DNA of 64,000 bases from Pseudomonas abietaniphila (GTDB lineage: Bacteria > Pseudomonadota > Gammaproteobacteria > Pseudomonadales > Pseudomonadaceae). Location: NCBI RefSeq assembly GCF_900100795.1, contig NZ_FNCO01000007.1, forward strand, positions 186,001 through 250,000. The letters run 5' to 3'. Positions within the stretch are counted from its first letter, which is position 1, and every line of letters begins with the position of its first letter. Shown here piece by piece: positions 62,454-64,000 of this stretch. The notes below the pieces were generated by a model, which was not told the origin of the DNA, did not search any database, and was given only the letters and a program-made list of their open reading frames with translations. Made by a program: the position numbers and the translations under genes.

Positions 62454-64000
62454 TTAAACCGATAGCTCTACCAACAACTTGTTCAAACGGCGCACGTAAG
62501 CGGCCGGATCTTTCAAGCTGTCACCGGCGGCCAGCGCTGCCTGATCGAACAGAATGTGCGACAGCTCGCCGAAACGCTCTTCGCTCTGCTCATTGTCAAG
62601 CTTGCCGATCAGCGGGTGCGTCGGGTTGAATTCGAAGATCGGCTTGGAATCCGGAACCTTCTGGCCGCTCGCTTCCAGGATCTGACGCATTTGCAGACCC
62701 AAGTCCTGCTCACCGATGGCCAGGATCGCAGGCGAGTCGGTCAGACGGTGCGAGACGCGGACTTCGCTGACAGCGTCACCCAGTGCGGCCTTCAGACGCT
62801 CGATCAAACCTTCCTTATCCTTGGCCACTTCTTCCTGGGCTTTCTTGTCCTCTTCAGAATCAAGCTTGCCCAGGTCCAGATCGCCACGTGCCACGTCAAC
62901 GAAGCCTTTGCCGTCGAAATCGCTCAGGTAGCTCATCAGCCACTCGTCGATACGGTCGGTCAGCAGCAGCACTTCGATGCCTTTCTTGCGGAAGACTTCC
63001 AGGTGCGGGCTGTTCTTGACCTGCGCGTAGCTTTCGCCAGTGAGGTAATAGATCTTGTCCTGACCTTCCTTGCCACGGGCCAGGTACTCGGCCAGGGAAA
63101 CGCTTTGCTCGCCGCTCTCGTCGGAGGTGGACGCGAAACGCAGCAGACCGGCAATCTTTTCCTTGTTGGCGAAGTCTTCAGCCGGGCCTTCTTTCATGAC
63201 CTGACCAAAGTTTTTCCAGAAGCCTTTGTATTCTTCCGGCTGGTTCTTCGCCAGTTTTTCCAGCATGTCCAGCACGCGCTTGGTCAGCGCGGACTTCATC
63301 GAGTCGATGATCGGGTCTTTCTGCAGGATTTCACGCGAGACGTTCAACGACAGGTCGTTGGAGTCGACCACACCCTTGATGAAACGCAGGTACAGCGGCA
63401 GGAAAGACTCGGCCTGGTCCATGACGAATACGCGCTGCACGTACAGTTTCAGGCCGCGCGGCGCTTCACGCTGATACAGATCGAACGGGGCACGGGCCGG
63501 CACGTACAGCAGCGAGTTGTATTCCAGCTTGCCTTCGACCTTGTTATGGCTCCAGGCCAGCGGGTTTTCGAAATCATGGGCAATGTGCTTGTAGAACTCC
63601 TGGTATTCCTCATCCTTCACTTCGGTACGAGGACGGGTCCACAGGGCGCTGGCTCGGTTAACGGTTTCCCATTCCTGCACAGGCGCTGGCTCGCCTTCGA
63701 CAGCGATCTGCTCTTTCGGCAGTTCGATCGGCAAGGCGATGTGGTCGGAATACTTCTTGATGATGTTGCGCAGGCGGTAGCCGTCGGCGAATTCGTCTTC
63801 CGCTTTCTTGAGGTGCAGCACGATGCGCGTACCGCGATCGGCTTTCTCCACAGTCGCGACTTCAAACTCGCCCTCCCCTTTGGAGGACCAGTGGACGCCT
63901 TCGCTGGCCGGCAGACCGGCACGACGACTGAACACTTCAACCTGATCGGCGACGATGAACGCGGAGTAGAAACCCACACCGAACTGACCGATCAGGTGCG
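62454..64000 (-). CDS. htpG: Chaperone protein HtpG (Hsp90), 5' part outside window
   Basis: The frame is open to the right edge and covers the last ~515 residues of an expected ~635. It begins within the N-domain at GQFGVGFYSAFIVADQVEVF, a Hsp90 motif. The middle domain (LYVQRVFVMDQAESFLPLYL; IVDSN...SLNVSREILQ-like SNDLSLNVSREILQKD) and the C-terminal dimerisation domain follow intact. It is an ATP-dependent chaperone. The heat-shock promoter is not in view. Confidence 0.96.
   Translation of the reverse strand, partial: HLIGQFGVGFYSAFIVADQVEVFSRRAGLPASEGVHWSSKGEGEFEVATVEKADRGTRIVLHLKKAEDEFADGYRLRNIIKKYSDHIALPIELPKEQIAVEGEPAPVQEWETVNRASALWTRPRTEVKDEEYQEFYKHIAHDFENPLAWSHNKVEGKLEYNSLLYVPARAPFDLYQREAPRGLKLYVQRVFVMDQAESFLPLYLRFIKGVVDSNDLSLNVSREILQKDPIIDSMKSALTKRVLDMLEKLAKNQPEEYKGFWKNFGQVMKEGPAEDFANKEKIAGLLRFASTSDESGEQSVSLAEYLARGKEGQDKIYYLTGESYAQVKNSPHLEVFRKKGIEVLLLTDRIDEWLMSYLSDFDGKGFVDVARGDLDLGKLDSEEDKKAQEEVAKDKEGLIERLKAALGDAVSEVRVSHRLTDSPAILAIGEQDLGLQMRQILEASGQKVPDSKPIFEFNPTHPLIGKLDNEQSEERFGELSHILFDQAALAAGDSLKDPAAYVRRLNKLLVELSV

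Overview
This window looks like a chromosomal segment of a Pseudomonas species. The evidence is the moderately high GC, the REP-type intergenic repeats with GTGGGAG/GTAGGAG ends, the kdpFABCDE, moxR-DUF58-tgpA and fabA-fabB blocks, and a right-hand gene order (kdp ... gpsA - hybrid kinase - fabA - fabB - chemoreceptor ... dienelactone hydrolase - htpG) that, from memory, follows P. aeruginosa. The species cannot be fixed from the sequence alone. No rRNA, tRNA, CRISPR array, prophage, transposase or other mobile-element gene was recognised.

Left part (1-8.7 kb): a catabolic/uptake cluster. A branched-chain-amino-acid-type ABC transporter has its permease and both ATPases fused into one polypeptide. 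It is translationally coupled to a cytosine-deaminase-like amidohydrolase. These are followed by a GntR/FCD regulator and a gamma-glutamyltransferase-family hydrolase on the other strand. A second amidohydrolase and an MFS anion symporter diverge from the latter, across a perfect 10-bp inverted repeat that may be an operator. The substrate is unknown.

8.8-16.9 kb: two pairs of exported proteins or lipoproteins of unknown function, DNA polymerase II (polB) and a secreted M20 carboxypeptidase. Between the first pair and polB lies about 1 kb of tandem ~150-bp units. Each unit contains a ~107-bp imperfect palindrome, i.e. a tandem REPIN-like array.

17-27 kb: an ArgD-like aminotransferase with a divergent LysR regulator, a RidA protein, a quinone-oxidoreductase-like MDR enzyme, DoxX, an MltF-like lytic transglycosylase, TatD, and a chemoreceptor. 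The chemoreceptor is preceded by a perfect FNR/Anr box placed for class II activation.

27-35 kb: an acyl-CoA thioesterase, then a minus-strand operon moxR - DUF58 - tgpA - CHAD, a small lipoprotein, a tautomerase and an RssA-like patatin.

35.6-43.8 kb: the high-affinity potassium system kdpF-A-B-C-D-E on the minus strand. It includes the 31-codon kdpF and a candidate KdpE site, and a REP pair lies between kdpC and kdpD. Two copies of a composite dispersed repeat in opposite orientation fill much of the gap upstream of kdpF; further copies occur near 22 kb and 35 kb.

45-48 kb: an OmpR-type two-component system whose kinase has a proline-rich periplasmic loop, next to an acidic protein with six EF-hand loops. 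This is a candidate divalent-cation signalling module.

48-64 kb: mostly housekeeping genes: an AI-2E family transporter, DUF4892 protein, two coupled alpha/beta hydrolases, a hotdog thioesterase, sixA, a DUF4389 protein, gpsA, a GacS/RetS-type hybrid kinase, fabA-fabB with a candidate FabR/DesT-like operator, a chemoreceptor, pirin, dienelactone hydrolase and the 3' part of htpG.
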